Notes under the pieces: generated by a model
Told to the model about the DNA's origin: nothing
What the model saw: the letters and a program-made list of their open reading frames with translations, nothing else
The model's database searches: none
Assembly (NCBI RefSeq): GCF_032362555.1
Contig: NC_083532.1
Location: 1,687,001-1,751,000 of the forward strand
DNA length: 64,000 nt
Source: Amyelois transitella
Lineage: Eukaryota > Arthropoda > Insecta > Lepidoptera > Pyralidae
Direction: 5' to 3'
Shown here: positions 44,650-56,019 of the stretch, in pieces
Layout of the letters: each line of letters begins with the position of its first letter
Position numbering within the stretch: position 1 is the stretch's first letter
Program-made: the position numbers and the translations under genes

Positions 44650-47600
44650 CTACCTGGCCCTGGAGCGCCTCGTGAGCAGCCTGTAGGCGATGAAGGGCCA
44701 CAGCGTCACGAACAGGAATGTGGGGACGGACAGCTCCTGCCACGGCCAGCGCCATGCCGACGTCGCCCGCTGGGAGTGAAAGAGAAAGTATGATTTATTT
44801 AATTCTAGTTGCTTTCACACTGTATAAAATGTGCATTCGTCCACGATTTGGATTTAAGAGATCTATATTTGTAAATTGAGGTCCGGTTAAAATGATGCAG
44901 TGTACTTTGTTCCGCCGGTTCGTCTACACGTGCGCTTTGGATGCGTTAGTAGATATAATTAGATTTAAGTTATGTTATACCTTGTATCCAATTTTGAAAA
45001 TAAATCTTTTCTTTATAACTGGGGTGTAATAACGACTTTTTATTTTATTAATTTATTTATGAAGGTTGTCTTCTTTCAAGGGAAAAAATTCAACTAGGAT
45101 AGGGCAGTCCAAACCGCCTTCAACGATTTTATTGATTCCCGTTCGAATGGTATTTTTTTTAGTAAAGGTATCAATGAACTACTCGTGAGATGGCAAAAGA
45201 TAATAATGGTTCTTACTTTAATTAAATAAATATATTATATCTATACTAATATTATAAAGCTGAAAAGTTTGTTTGTTTGAACGCGCTAATCTTAGCAACT
45301 CCTGGTTCGAATTGAAAAATTTATCCCATTAAGACCATTTATCAAGGAAGGGTTTAAGCTATACAACATCACGCTGCAACTCTTAGGAGCGAAGAAATAA
45401 TGGATTAAATGTGAAAAAAAAACGGGGAATATTATTCATCCTTGAGGGCTTCAATGATGCCCAAAATAACTATTCCACGCGGACGAAGTCGCGGGCACAG
45501 CTCGTTAAAAAATATTCGTCTGTTATTCCTCCTTTACCAAACGCCGATTCCATATGTAAGGGCCTTAGAGAGGAAGCAGGAATACTTAGCAGTTGTGCCT
45601 AAAAAAACACAGGCGAATTGAATTTACACAAGTTTTTCAAGAAATTTGTCGTGTGGTTCCCGGCACCATTACAAAAAAGAATAGGACCACTCCATCTCTT
45701 TCCCACGGATGTCGTAAAAGGCGACTAAGGGATAGGCTTATAAACTTGGGATTCCTCTTTTAGGCGATGGCAACCTGTCACTATTTGAATCTCAATTCTA
45801 TCACAAAGCCAAACAGCTGAGCGTGGCCTATCAGTCTTTTCAAGACTTGTGGATCTGTCTACCCCGCTAGGGATATAGACGTGATCATATGTTTTCAAGA
45901 AATAGTATAACACTCACCGTGATAAGTCTTCTGTCGCCTTCTACGGCCTTCCTCAGGGCGGCCACGTCGGCCTCCAGCCGCGCCAGAGTCCCCGGCAGCT
46001 GTTCTAGCACTTTCAGATCTGAAAGTAACATATATTTCTAGACTAATTTTTCAAACTAGATACATAGGCTTATGAACTTGGGATTCCTCTTTTAGGCGAT
46101 GGGCTAGCAACCTGTCACTATTTGAATTTCAATTCTATCACAAAGCCAAACAGCTGAGCGTGGCCTATCAGTCTTTTCAAGACTGGTGGCTCTGTCTACC
46201 CCGCTAGGGATATAGACGTGATCATATGTATGTATGTATGTAGATACATATTGGGTCCTATAGTTTTTATAGCATAATCGATATTTCGCATAATTTTCTT
46301 TGGCATAACTATCGTTTCGTATAACGTTTCTTGGCCTAATCATCTTTTCTTATACCATTTTACATATGAAAATGTATGATACATATTCATTTTCTCCTTG
46401 CGAGGTAGACAGAGCCAATAGTCTCGAAATCCTGAAAGGCCACGTTCAGCTGTAGGGCTTCATTTTAGAATTGAGATACAAATAGTGATAGGTTGCAGGT
46501 TGCTAGCCCATCGCCTAAAAGTTAGAATCCCAATTTTATAAGCCTTTCTTTTAGTCGCCTTTTACAACATCCATAGGAAACAGATGGAGTGGCTCATATT
46601 CTAGAATGCCAGAAACAACACGAAAAAAAAATTACATACATACATACATATGGTCACGTCTATATCCCTTGCGGGGTAGACAGAGCCAACAGTCTTGAAA
46701 AGACTGAATGGCCACGTTCAGCTATTTGGCTTACCGATAGAATTGAGATTCAACTAGTGACAGGTTGCTGGCCCATCGCCTAAAAAAGAATCCCAAGTTT
46801 GTAAGCATATCCCTTAGTCGCCTTTTACGACATCCATGGGAAAGAGATGAAGTGGTTCTATTCTTTTTTGTATTGGTGCCGGGAGCCACACGGCACAAAA
46901 AAAAAAAATATTTCAAATTATATAAGAACTCTATCATTAAGCTGAACATGGCACATCAGTCTTTTCAAGACTGTCGGCTCTACCCCGCAAGGGATATTCG
47001 TGACTATGTGTGTGTGTGTATAAGATAAAATACTTACGTGTTAGTTGTGATGTGATCTGGTGCGCGTGACCGTTGCTCAGACGCGGCGGCGCCGTCGGAG
47101 GCTGCTCGAGATCACTCTGGTAACAAAAAAAAAATTATTAAACCTTTGTATGTTTAAAATTAATTAAGTTAAAAAATTGAGCTGATCTTGGATTCATATA
47201 AATGATTTGACATTAATTAGGTAACTTGAGTTTATTATAAATACACACATAGGTATACATATAGTCAGGTCTATATCCCTTACGGGGTAGACAGAGCCAA
47301 CAGTCTTGAAAAGACTGAATGACCACGTTCAGCTGCTCGGCTTGATGATGGAATTGATCCAAATAGTGACAGGTTGCTAGCCCATCCCCAAAAAAAAGGA
47401 TCGCAATTTTATAAGCCTTTCCCTTAGTCGCCTTTAACGACATCCACGGGAAAGAGATGGAGTGATCCTATTCTTTTTTTGTATTGGTGCCGGGAACCAC
47501 ACGGCACATATATTATATCACTACATAGTATAAAACAAAGTCGCTATTTTAGTCTGTTTGTCTGTATGCTTAAATATTTAAAATTACGCAACGGATTTTG

Positions 47601-50600
47601 ATGCGGTTTTTTGTAACAGGTAGAGTGATTCAAGAGGAAGGTTTTTATGTATAATAACATTTATAATTTTGCACCCGTGCGAAGCCGGGGCGGGTCGCTA
47701 GTATTATATATATTCTATTTCTATAACCACATATATTATTATAATATATTCTATTAGTATATACGTGTTCAATGTAAGTCACACAGTACGTACAATACTA
47801 ACATCGACCGTATCAATATACTCGTCTTCGGAGTCGTGGCGAGGACGCGGGGACGTACTCCTCATTGGAGACGAGGCGCCGCTTACTGACCGGGATCCTG
47901 AGAAACAAAGAGATATTTGTAACACATACATAAAATAGAATAGAATAGATTTATTTTCAAAATTGGATACAAGGTATCACTTATTGACGTCACTACGTAC
48001 ATACATACATACAAAAATATAGACATAAGTTTTTTCATCACAAGAGTTGTCAACCTCACCACAGTTCAAACAAACAAACAAACTCTTCAGCTTTATAATA
48101 TTAGTATAGATATATACTTTTTAAGCATTTCGGTACACTTATGCGAAAACATGTATGGTCTAAAGTAACTAGATGAAATTTTGTACAAGATATATGACTG
48201 TATGTTTCCCAAAAAAAAAACAAAATAAAATAACATTAGCTTAGTTAAGTTTGTCTTAAACAGCGCTACACTTTCCAAAAAGTCAGCTATAGCCAGCAGT
48301 CATATTAGGCATAAATTATCTTAAGACGCGTACACGATATCATTTGCGACTTTTGACACAACATTTACAACGACAAAACAAAGGTTTATACCAATTCACA
48401 GCTTATTATCTTTCATTCCGTAGTTGAAACCCTTAAATGACTGGGCTACTATATCTTGAAGAGCTTACCAAATCCAAAATCATGGTCAAAGTCGCAACCC
48501 TTTCTCCTGTCAAATAAGATGATTCTATAACACCAGATTGAGAGATCCGGACTTGCGAAAGAAGAGTACGAGTAAGTAAGATTAACCAACATCACTTATA
48601 GGAGTGTTATGCTCGGAGCGCACCCCGGGCTCCTGTCTAGAAAGGTGATTCTATAACACCGGATTGAGAGATCCGGACTTGCGAAAGAAGAGTACGAGTA
48701 AGTAAGATTAACCAACATCACTTATAGGAGTGTTATGCTCGGAGCGCACCCCGGGCTCCTGTCTAGAAAGGTGATTCTATAACACCGGATTGAGAGATCC
48801 GGACTTGCGAAAGAAGAGTACGAGTGAGTAAGATTAACCAACATTACCTATAGGAGTGTTATGCTCGGAGCGCACCCCGGGCTCCTGTCTAGAAAGGTGA
48901 TTCTATAACACCGGATTGAGAGATCCGGACTTGCGAAAGAAAGAAGAGTACGAGTGAGTAAGATTAACCAACATCACCTATAGGAGTGTTATGCTCGGAG
49001 CGCACCCCGGGCTCCTGTCTAGAAAGGTGATTCTATAACACCGGATTGAGAGATCCGGACTTGCGAAAGAAGAGTACGAGTGAGTAAGATTAACCAACAT
49101 TACCTATAGGAGTGTTATGCTCGGAGCGCACCCCGGGCTCCTCTCAAGAAAGGTGATTCTATAACACCGGATTGAGAGATCCGGACTTGCGAAAGAAGAG
49201 TACGAGTGAGTAAGATTAACCAACATTACCTATAGGAGTGTTATGCTCGGAGCGCACCCTGGCAATGAAAGAAAGGTGATTCTATAACACCGGATCGACA
49301 GATCCGGACTTGCAAAAGAAAAGTACGAGTGAGTAAGATTAACCAACATTACCTATAGGAGTGTTATGCTCGGAGCGCACCCCGGGCTCCTGTCTAGAAA
49401 GGTGATTCTATAACACCGGATCGACAGATCCGGACTTGCAAAAGAAAAGTACGAGTGAGTAAGATTAACCAACATTACCTATAGGAGTGTTATGCTCGGA
49501 GCGCACCCCGGGCTCCTCTCAAGAAAGGTGATTCTATAACACCGGATTGAGAGATCCGGACTTGCGAAAGAAGAGTACGAGTACATACATACATATGATC
49601 ACGTCTTTATCCCTTACGGGGTAGACAGAGCCAACAGTCCCGAAAAGACTGGTAGGCCACGTTCAGCTGTTTGGCTTAATGATAGAATTGAGATTCAAAT
49701 AGTGACGGGTTGCTAGCCCATCGCCGAAAAGAAGAATCCCAAGTTTATAAGCCTATCCCTTAGTCGCCTTTTACGACATCCATGGGAACGAGATGGAGTG
49801 GCCCTATTCTTTTTTTTTATTGGTGCCGGGAACCACACGGCACAAGAGTACGAGTGAGTAAGTTTAACCAACATCACCTATAGGAGTGTTATGCTCGGAG
49901 CGCACCCTGGCGATGACGTCTCCGGCCACGAGGGCCAGGTCGCCGTTGGGGAACCCTTGCTCCTCATCGTCCACGGACAGGAAAGACGCCACATCCGAAT
50001 TGTAGGACATTGTCTCTACGATCTAAAACAGGGAATTTCAAAGGTGTGATTGATTCACCTTGTTATTTTAACCAACATACATACATACATATAATCATCT
50101 ATCTGAAACAGAGAATTTAAAAGGTGTGATTGATACATACATACATATAATCACGTCTATTTCCCTTGCGGGGTAGACAGAGCAAATGGTCTTGTAAAGA
50201 CTGACAGGCCACGTTCAGCTATTTGGCTTTAAGATGGAATTGAGATTCAAATAGTGAGAGGTTGCTAGCCCATCGCCTAAATGAGGAATCCCAAGTTTAT
50301 AAGCCTACCTTAGTCGCCTTTTACGACATCCATGGGCGAGAGAAATGGAGTGTTCCTATTCTTTTTTCTATTGGTGCCGGGAACCACACGGCAACCAATT
50401 TTAACCAATAGCCTTTTTATTTTAATTTCCTCCCACCCTAAGGTCGACTGTATGAGATTGCTTTAGCGATAAATCCGCCTTTGTACCTCATTTATATCTG
50501 TGTTTTGTTTTCTGTTTTTTCATTTTCCTTTGGTGCAATAAAGAGTCTATTTATCTATCTATCTTGTCTTGATAAACAAGGCTCCTGTCTAAACTCTGTG

Positions 50601-53595
50601 ACCTTGTTATGTGGTATTAAACCCAACGCATATTAAAACATATATCAAATGTCAACAGTCTTGAAAAGACTGAATGGCCACGTTCAGCTATTTGGCTTAA
50701 CGATAGAATTGAGATTCAAATAGTGACAGGTTGCTAGCCCATCGCCTAAACATGAATCCCAAGTTTGTAAGCCTATCCCTTAGTCGCCTTTTACGACATC
50801 CATGGGAAATAGATGGAGTGATCCTATTCTTTTTTGTATTGGTGCCGGGAGCCACACGGCACAATCTAATAATCTAATCATGAATAATCTAAGAATATTC
50901 ATGAAAAAGTAACAAGTCTGGAGGAAGCGGGAGAGGTCATTAACGATCGAAGCCAGTCGAAATCCATAGCCTCTGCCTACCCCAATGGGAAACAGGCGCG
51001 CTGGTATGTACCTATATGTAACTAATTCGAAATTTCGAACAACAACAACAATTCAACATCCTCCATTTTTGAAATCGATTAAAAAAAAAGATGGAGTCTC
51101 TGCTTGCCCTTTCGTCAAAATGGCGTGATGTTTTTATGTTTCCCATGTACCTAACTACACATTTCATAAGTTTACTATGTTCTTAACTATACATTGTTTG
51201 TAAGCTTGTTAAGAAATACGCGGCGTCAACGCATGGCTTTGCATTTAGCACTTAGAAATGTAAACAGAGGCGGCATAAATAATGACGTGTCTATTTATTA
51301 GTAAGTACCTACTGATGGAAATGAAACTTATAAAGGAAACAACTTTAACTTTAGAACTATTTCATACCTTTCCCATGGATGTCGTAAAAGGCGACTAAGG
51401 GCTAATAAACTTGAGATAGGTACTTCTTGTACGCGATGCGATGGCAACATATCACCTGTGTGTGTGTAGCCTTTCAGTCTTTTCGACACCGTTGGATCTG
51501 TCAACCCCTCAAGGGATTATAGATGTGACTTTATTATAAACTAGCGGCCCGCCCCGGCTTCGCACGGGTGGACATATTTTTGTGTTTTATATTTTGAAAT
51601 AAATTTATTTCAAAACAAATTTATGCCTATGTCACTTTTGAAGGTCTATTCTATATCTGTGCCAAATTTTATCAAAATCGGACCAGTAGTTTTTGAGTTT
51701 ATTCCACACAAACATACAAAAATACAAATCTTTCCTCTTTATTATTAGTGTGGATGTGGATATAAATGTATGTATTTTTATGAGTTGGAAGCATAAAATT
51801 ATGTAAACATGAAATGTATATTGATACATACATATGGTCACGTCTATATCCCTTGCGGGGTAGACAGAGCCAACAGTCTGGAAAAGACTGAATGGCCACG
51901 TTCGGCTATTTGGCTTAATGATAGAATTGAGATTCGAATAGTGACAGGTTGCTAGCCTATCGCCTAAAAAAGAATCCCAAATTTGTGAGCCTATCCCTTA
52001 GTCGCCTTTTACGACATCCATGGGAAAGAAATGGAGTGGTTCTATTCTTTTTTGTATTGGTGCCGGGAACCACACGGCACGGCATGGATATTGATATATG
52101 GTGTTATTGTATATAATGATGTGCAATAAAGAGTTAATAACATTCATATACTTATACTACATACTATATCTAACTACAACAGTTTAACTCACTTTATGTA
52201 ACTCGTCGACGTAGGCCTGCATCGCCTCTTCCCTGGTCATATTGCCTAATTTGTTCCACGACTCCCATTTAGCTCTAAAATTAAAAAAAAAAAACAAGTT
52301 AAAAATTTATCGTAGGAAAACAATTGGGAACAGTTTGAAACTTAATGTCCTTTATAGCCTCCTACGTTTGAGGGACCATGGATACAATATTACATACATA
52401 CATACATAAAATCACGCCTCTTTCCCGGAGGGGTAGGCAGAGACTACATCTTTCCACTTGCCACGATCTCTGCATTCTTCCTTCGCTTCATCCACATTCA
52501 AAACTCTTTTTCGGGTACTCTTGACCTGACCCTTTGCCAGGACATCCTTAATTTGATCAAGATACGTTCGTCTAGAGGTCTTCCCACTCCGACCTTTCCC
52601 TCCACACTCTCCTTGTATATCTGCTTAGTCAACCTGCTTTCATTCATCCTCTCCACATGACCGAACCATCTCAACATACCCTTTTCTATTCCTGTAACTA
52701 CATCTTCTTTCACATCACAACATTCCCTTATCACGCTGTTCCTTATCCGGTCACTCAATCTCACACCGACCATACCTCTTAAAGCTCTCATTTCCACTGC
52801 ATTTATTCTGCTTTCGTGCTTTTTTTGCCACACCCAACTTTCACTCCCATACATAAATACAATATTGGTATTTTTAATTGATGTCACATCACTATTATTC
52901 CCGCACTTCGTCTTAGTTTGAACAGCTGAACGTGGGCTATCAGTATTTCAATACTGCTGGCTCTGTCTACCCCGCAAGGGATATAGACGTGTTTATATGA
53001 ATGATGATTTGCCGTTTGGTTCCCGGCACCAATAGAAAAAAGTAATAGGACCACTCCATCTCTTTCCAATGGATGTCGTAAAAGGCGACTAAGGGGTAGG
53101 CTTATAAACTTGGGATTCCTATTTTAGGCGATGGGCTAGCAACCTCCCAAGTAACAATTAGGCGCTAAAGTAAGATTTATAATAAGTCTATAAAAGCGCT
53201 AACTAGATTCTAAAGTGGTTTATGGGTGTAACAAATTAGTGTTAGAGCGCGCTCTAACCCTACTTTACCCCCGAATTAGGCACAATTTTTATATTACTTA
53301 AGGTTGTATAATGACGGTATGCAAGACGGTATACAAGTTTATTCAAATAGTGACAGCTGTCACTATTTGAATCTCAATTCTATCTTAAAGCCAAACAGCT
53401 GAACGCGGCCCATTAGTCTTTACAAGACTATTGGCTCTGTCTACCCCGCAAGGGATATAGACGTGATTATATGAATGCCTTGCCTGTTGACCACGTCCCA
53501 GAAGCCGGGCTTGGGCTTGTCGCACGGCCCCTCCGTAGCTTGCTTGAAGTAACTGTAGAACCTCAGCATCAGCTCATTGCTGGGTTGATAGGATC
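44650..53595 (-). CDS. ACBD5: ACBD5-type acyl-CoA-binding, tail-anchored membrane protein (5' incomplete, 7 exons)
   Basis: Exons in coding order on the minus strand: 53595-53484, 52274-52193, 50022-49878, 47897-47803, 47116-47038, 46018-45918 and 44769-44650. Phases agree throughout (244 aa present). The first two exons code most of an acyl-CoA-binding domain, with [35 protein letters not shown] and YVDELHK. The start of the domain is missing and should lie on an upstream exon, probably outside the window. Next come an acidic FFAT-like segment (EDEYIDTVD), a likely coiled coil ([19 protein letters not shown]) and a C-terminal membrane anchor ([15 protein letters not shown]) with a basic tail. 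ACBD5 binds very-long-chain acyl-CoA and tethers peroxisomes to the ER through VAP. The stop TAG at 44652-44650 is followed 50 nt later by AATAAA. The intron after the first exon here has a GC donor. Confidence 0.88.
44880..45015 (+). mobile_element. LINE family E 3' end, ACBD5 intron
   Basis: CGCTTTGGATGCGTTAGTAG to TTGAAAATAAATC. Confidence 0.6.
45240..45507 (+). mobile_element. Helitron, full length
   Basis: TCTATACTAATATTATAAAG start and GCGGACGAAGTCGCGGGCAC plus AGCTCG end. Confidence 0.85.
45650..45895 (+). mobile_element. SINE-A, full length, ends 23 bp from an ACBD5 exon
   Basis: Ends GACGTGATCATATG without a tetranucleotide tail, close to the donor of exon 46018-45918. Confidence 0.8.
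46070..46245 (+). mobile_element. SINE-A, 5'-truncated
   Basis: Nearly identical to the 3' part of the 45.7-kb copy, including the shared change ATCACAAAGCCAAACAGCTG, so one may derive from the other by local duplication. Confidence 0.8.
46378..47020. mobile_element. Cluster of three SINE-A copies
   Basis: A diverged reversed copy (46378-46600), a full-length reversed copy (46635-46896) and a forward 3' fragment (46925-47020) fill an ACBD5 intron. Confidence 0.8.
47250..47507 (-). mobile_element. SINE-A, full length
   Basis: Complete copy in the same orientation as the ACBD5 gene. Confidence 0.85.
47540..47702 (+). mobile_element. Helitron-like element (sister of 34.5 kb)
   Basis: TATGCTTAAATATTTAAAAT to CCGGGGCGGGTCGCTAGT; about 100 bp upstream of the donor of exon 47897-47803. 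Confidence 0.7.
47935..48110 (-). mobile_element. LINE family E end and reversed Helitron end
   Basis: 47938-47996 is a family E tail. 48065-48110 reads AACAAACTCTTCAGCTTTAT plus AATATTAGTATAGAT, a reversed Helitron 5' end. Confidence 0.65.
48521..49877 (-). repeat. 126-bp tandem array carrying the 3' end of an ACBD5 exon
   Basis: Unit starts (GATTCTATAAC on the plus strand) lie at 48521, 48647, 48773, 48899, 49029, 49155, 49278, 49404 and 49530. Read on the minus strand, each unit holds GTGCGCTCCGAGCATAACAC and the rest of the end of exon 50022-49878, its donor (GTGATG or GTAATG), and intron. The remainder of the unit resembles the repeat family at 58.4-58.5 and 59.2 kb (CCCCGGGCTCC, then AGAA, then GGTGA). 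A SINE-A at 49583-49843 splits the unit next to the true exon and is flanked by AAGAGTACGAGT on both sides. Confidence 0.93.
49583..49843 (-). mobile_element. SINE-A inside the ACBD5 exon array
   Basis: Full length, flanked by AAGAGTACGAGT on both sides. It inserted after the array had formed. Confidence 0.9.
50085..50395 (-). mobile_element. SINE-A, full length
   Basis: Complete reversed copy preceded by a partial duplication of its left flank (ACATACATATAATCA twice). Confidence 0.8.
50650..50863 (-). mobile_element. SINE-A, 3'-truncated
   Basis: GTCAACAGTCTTGAAAAGAC to GGAGCCACACGGCAC; the ATGT tail is missing. Confidence 0.8.
51367..51755. mobile_element. Diverged SINE-A (+) and Helitron-like end (-)
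   Basis: 51370-51535 is an old forward SINE-A. ACTAGCGGCCCGCCCCGGCT at 51541 starts a reversed Helitron-like element reaching TTATTATTAGTGTGGAT. Confidence 0.65.
51823..52081 (-). mobile_element. SINE-A, full length, next to ACBD5 exon 52274-52193
   Basis: Complete copy in the intron after the second exon, with few changes. Confidence 0.85.
52391..52890 (-). mobile_element. RTE-like LINE 3' end with reverse transcriptase C-terminus
   Basis: The longest copy of this family here. An open frame (52887-52498) contains [29 protein letters not shown] and GVGRP, typical of the region C-terminal to the RT domain. The ORF end codes for a protein ending SAYPSGKEA in other copies and runs straight into an ATTTTATGTATG tail (seen as CATACATACATA at 52391 here). 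Confidence 0.75.
52918..53480 (+). mobile_element. SINE-A pieces, one split by a MITE-like insert
   Basis: A 3' piece (52918-53005) is followed by one copy whose halves (53013-53146 and 53355-53480) are separated by about 210 bp. The insert starts CCCAAGTAACAATTAGGCGC and contains TTAGAGCGCGCTCTAA, a palindrome. Confidence 0.7.
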
Positions 53596-53657
53596 CTGAA
53601 AAGATACCGTAATCACAATGAGTTATATGTATTTAGATCAGGGTCGTCCTGGGGGTG

Positions 53658-53920
53658 TGCCGTGTGGTTCCCAGCACCAATAAAAAAAAGAATAGGACCA
53701 CGCTCCATCTCGTTCCCATGGATGTCGTAATAGGCGACTAAGGGATAGGCTTGTAAACTTGGGATTCTTCTTTTAGGCGATGGGCTAGCAACCTGTTACT
53801 ATTTGAATCTCAATTCTATCATTAAGCCAAATAGCTCAACGTGGCCATTCAGTATTTTCAAGACTGTTGGCTCTGTCTACCCCGCAAGGGATATAGACGT
53901 GATTATATGTATGTATGTAC
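53658..53920 (+). mobile_element. SINE-A, full length
   Basis: Complete from GTGCCGTGTGGTTCCCAGCA to the (TATG)n tail. Confidence 0.85.
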
Positions 53921-53974
53921 GTCCTGGGGAACGGTCAGGATAATTTGGGTCTACTGGAAAAGATTTATTTGAGA

Positions 53975-54242
53975 CTAGTTGTGCCCGCGACTTCGTCCGC
54001 GTGGAATAGTTATTTTGGGCATCAATGAAGCCCTCAAGAATGAATAATTTTCCCCGATTTGTTTTCACATTCTCCATTATTTCTTCGCTCCTAATAGTTT
54101 CAGCGTGATGATATATAGCCCAAAGCCTTCCTCGACAAATGGTCTATTCAACACAAAAAGAATTTATCAATTCGAACCAGCATTTCCTGAGATTAGCGAG
54201 TTCAAACAACCAAACTCTTCAGCTTTGTAATATTAGTATAGT
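53975..54242 (-). mobile_element. Helitron, full length
   Basis: CTAGTTGTGCCCGCGACTTC to TTTGTAATATTAGTATAG. Confidence 0.85.
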
Positions 54243-54337
54243 TAAGTATGTAGCACCTTTGTACTAAGTAGAATTACTGTATTGAATGTTCCTGTATATA
54301 ATTTTGTGTACATAAATAAATAAATACAAAAGTACCC

Positions 54338-54630
54338 TATACCTGAAACCGCCGAGCTTGCATGAAGAGAGTTATGAATGTGGATGAACCGAAGGAAGTA
54401 TGCAGAGATCGTGGCAAGTGGAATGAGATAGTCTCTGCCTACCCCTCCGGGAAAGAGGCGTGATTTTATGTATGTATCCTATACCCGAAACCGCGGAGCT
54501 TGCATGACAAGAGCTATGAATGTGGATAATGCGAAATAAGTATGCAGAGATCGTGACAAGTGGAAAGATGTAGTCTCTGCCTACCGCTCCGAGAATGAGG
54601 CGTGATTTTATATATGTATGTAATACCCCA
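54338..54630 (+). mobile_element. Two tandem RTE-like LINE 3' ends
   Basis: Two copies of the terminal ~145 bp, one ending at 54478 and one at 54625, each with its own ATTTTATGTATG or ATATATGTATG tail. Confidence 0.65.
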
Positions 54631-54682
54631 TACTGATGAGCTTGTAAGAAAAGAGTGATGAATTTTGATAAATAAATAAATA

Positions 54683-54760
54683 TAAACGAAACTGATCGAG
54701 TTAACCTCGAAGGAAGTTTGAGAAATGTGTAACGAGATATCAACTCAACGATACTATTAT
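54683..54760 (-). mobile_element. tRNA-derived SINE (family D), diverged 3' part
   Basis: GATCGAGTTAACCTCGAAGG and ATCAACTCAACGATACTA match the body of the family. Confidence 0.55.
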
Positions 54761-54904
54761 CGGCACAGTATGTTAGTTTTTTCCAATTACTTCTGTTAAT
54801 TGCCATCTCACTGGTCACTCCCTTTCTCCTCATACTATCCCTTAAGCCGTCCATCCATCTCTTTTTCGGTCTTCCCCTATTTCTTAAACCTTTAAACTAT
54901 ATTT

Positions 54905-55740
54905 AATAATAAACTAGCGACCCGCCCTGGCTTAGCACGGGTAGAATTTAAACATATAAACCTTCCTTTTTAATCACTCTGCGTAGTTATTATATCATAA
55001 TGAATACCAATGATTTTGCTTTGGTAATTTTTTCTTATTAAAATTACTGGACACTGAACGTGATACGGCCATTTTTTTTTACCATAAAAATAGTAAGAAT
55101 TCGCGTCGTACACGCGATTTCTTGGCAAAAAGGTGAGCAAACCCTACTAAGATCATAAAGTGAAGGGCTAATTCCATTCAAGGGACCCGCAAAATCGTAC
55201 AATATTATAGATGTCGTTGTAATGACGACCAGTTATGAGTGCGGTCGGCGGCCGCAAACCACGTTCACTCTATTCTACTATAGTTATGCTAAATGTCAAT
55301 GTTCTAAATTATAGTGAAGCACTAGTGAAGCACTAACTAGTTTGGTTAATTGACGCGTTGAAAATGCATGTTTTGCATATCTACAAATATTGTAAACTAG
55401 CTGTGCCCGCGACTTCGTTCGCGTGGAATAGTTATTTTGGACATTATTGAAACCCTCAAGGGTGAATAATTTTCCCCGTTTTTTTTTCTCATTTTCCATT
55501 ATTTATTGTTATTAAAAGTTGCAGCGCGATATTATATAGCCTAAAGCCTTCGATAAATGTTCTGTCAGTATGGATGTTTGTTACTTTTCATGCAAAAACT
55601 ACTGAACCGATTACAATTAAATTTGGTATGTAGATAGCTGAAGACCCAGAATAACATATAGGCTACTTTTTATCCCGGGGTTCCCGCGGGATTGATAGGG
55701 TTTCCATGCGGACGAAGTCGCGGGCATACCTAGTGTATAA
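54905..55740. mobile_element. Three Helitron-like remnants
   Basis: A reversed CTAGCGACCCGCCCTGGCTT end (54913), a reversed 5'-truncated copy (55393-55560), and a forward element of a second subfamily (55555-55735) ending GCGGGCATACCTAGT. No gene is seen between them. Confidence 0.65.
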
Positions 55741-56019
55741 TAAGCGTGCAAAGAACTCGTAGAGAATGCCAAAAGGTATTAAGTTCGGGTTTTGTTCATT
55801 TATTATTTGCGCAATAAAGATTTAAAATAAACAAATAATATCGGTCTTCATTTTATAGATATGAAACTTCAAATAACGCACAAATGAATTAAACTCTTAA
55901 CACAATCCAACAAGAATGAATGTTGCTTGATAAAACATAGTTCTTTGTGTTTGTTTGTTCTCTTGACCCGTCTGAATCAATTGTTCGTTATCGTGTTTCA
56001 TCAACGTGCATTATTTAAG

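Noticed and set aside
48521..49877. CRISPR-like direct repeats
   Set aside because: The whole 126-bp unit repeats without unique spacers, it lies in an insect intron, and the unit contains a host exon end.
52498..52887. 129-codon frame as a host gene
   Set aside because: Its sequence is the end of an RTE-like LINE ORF, and truncated copies occur across the window.
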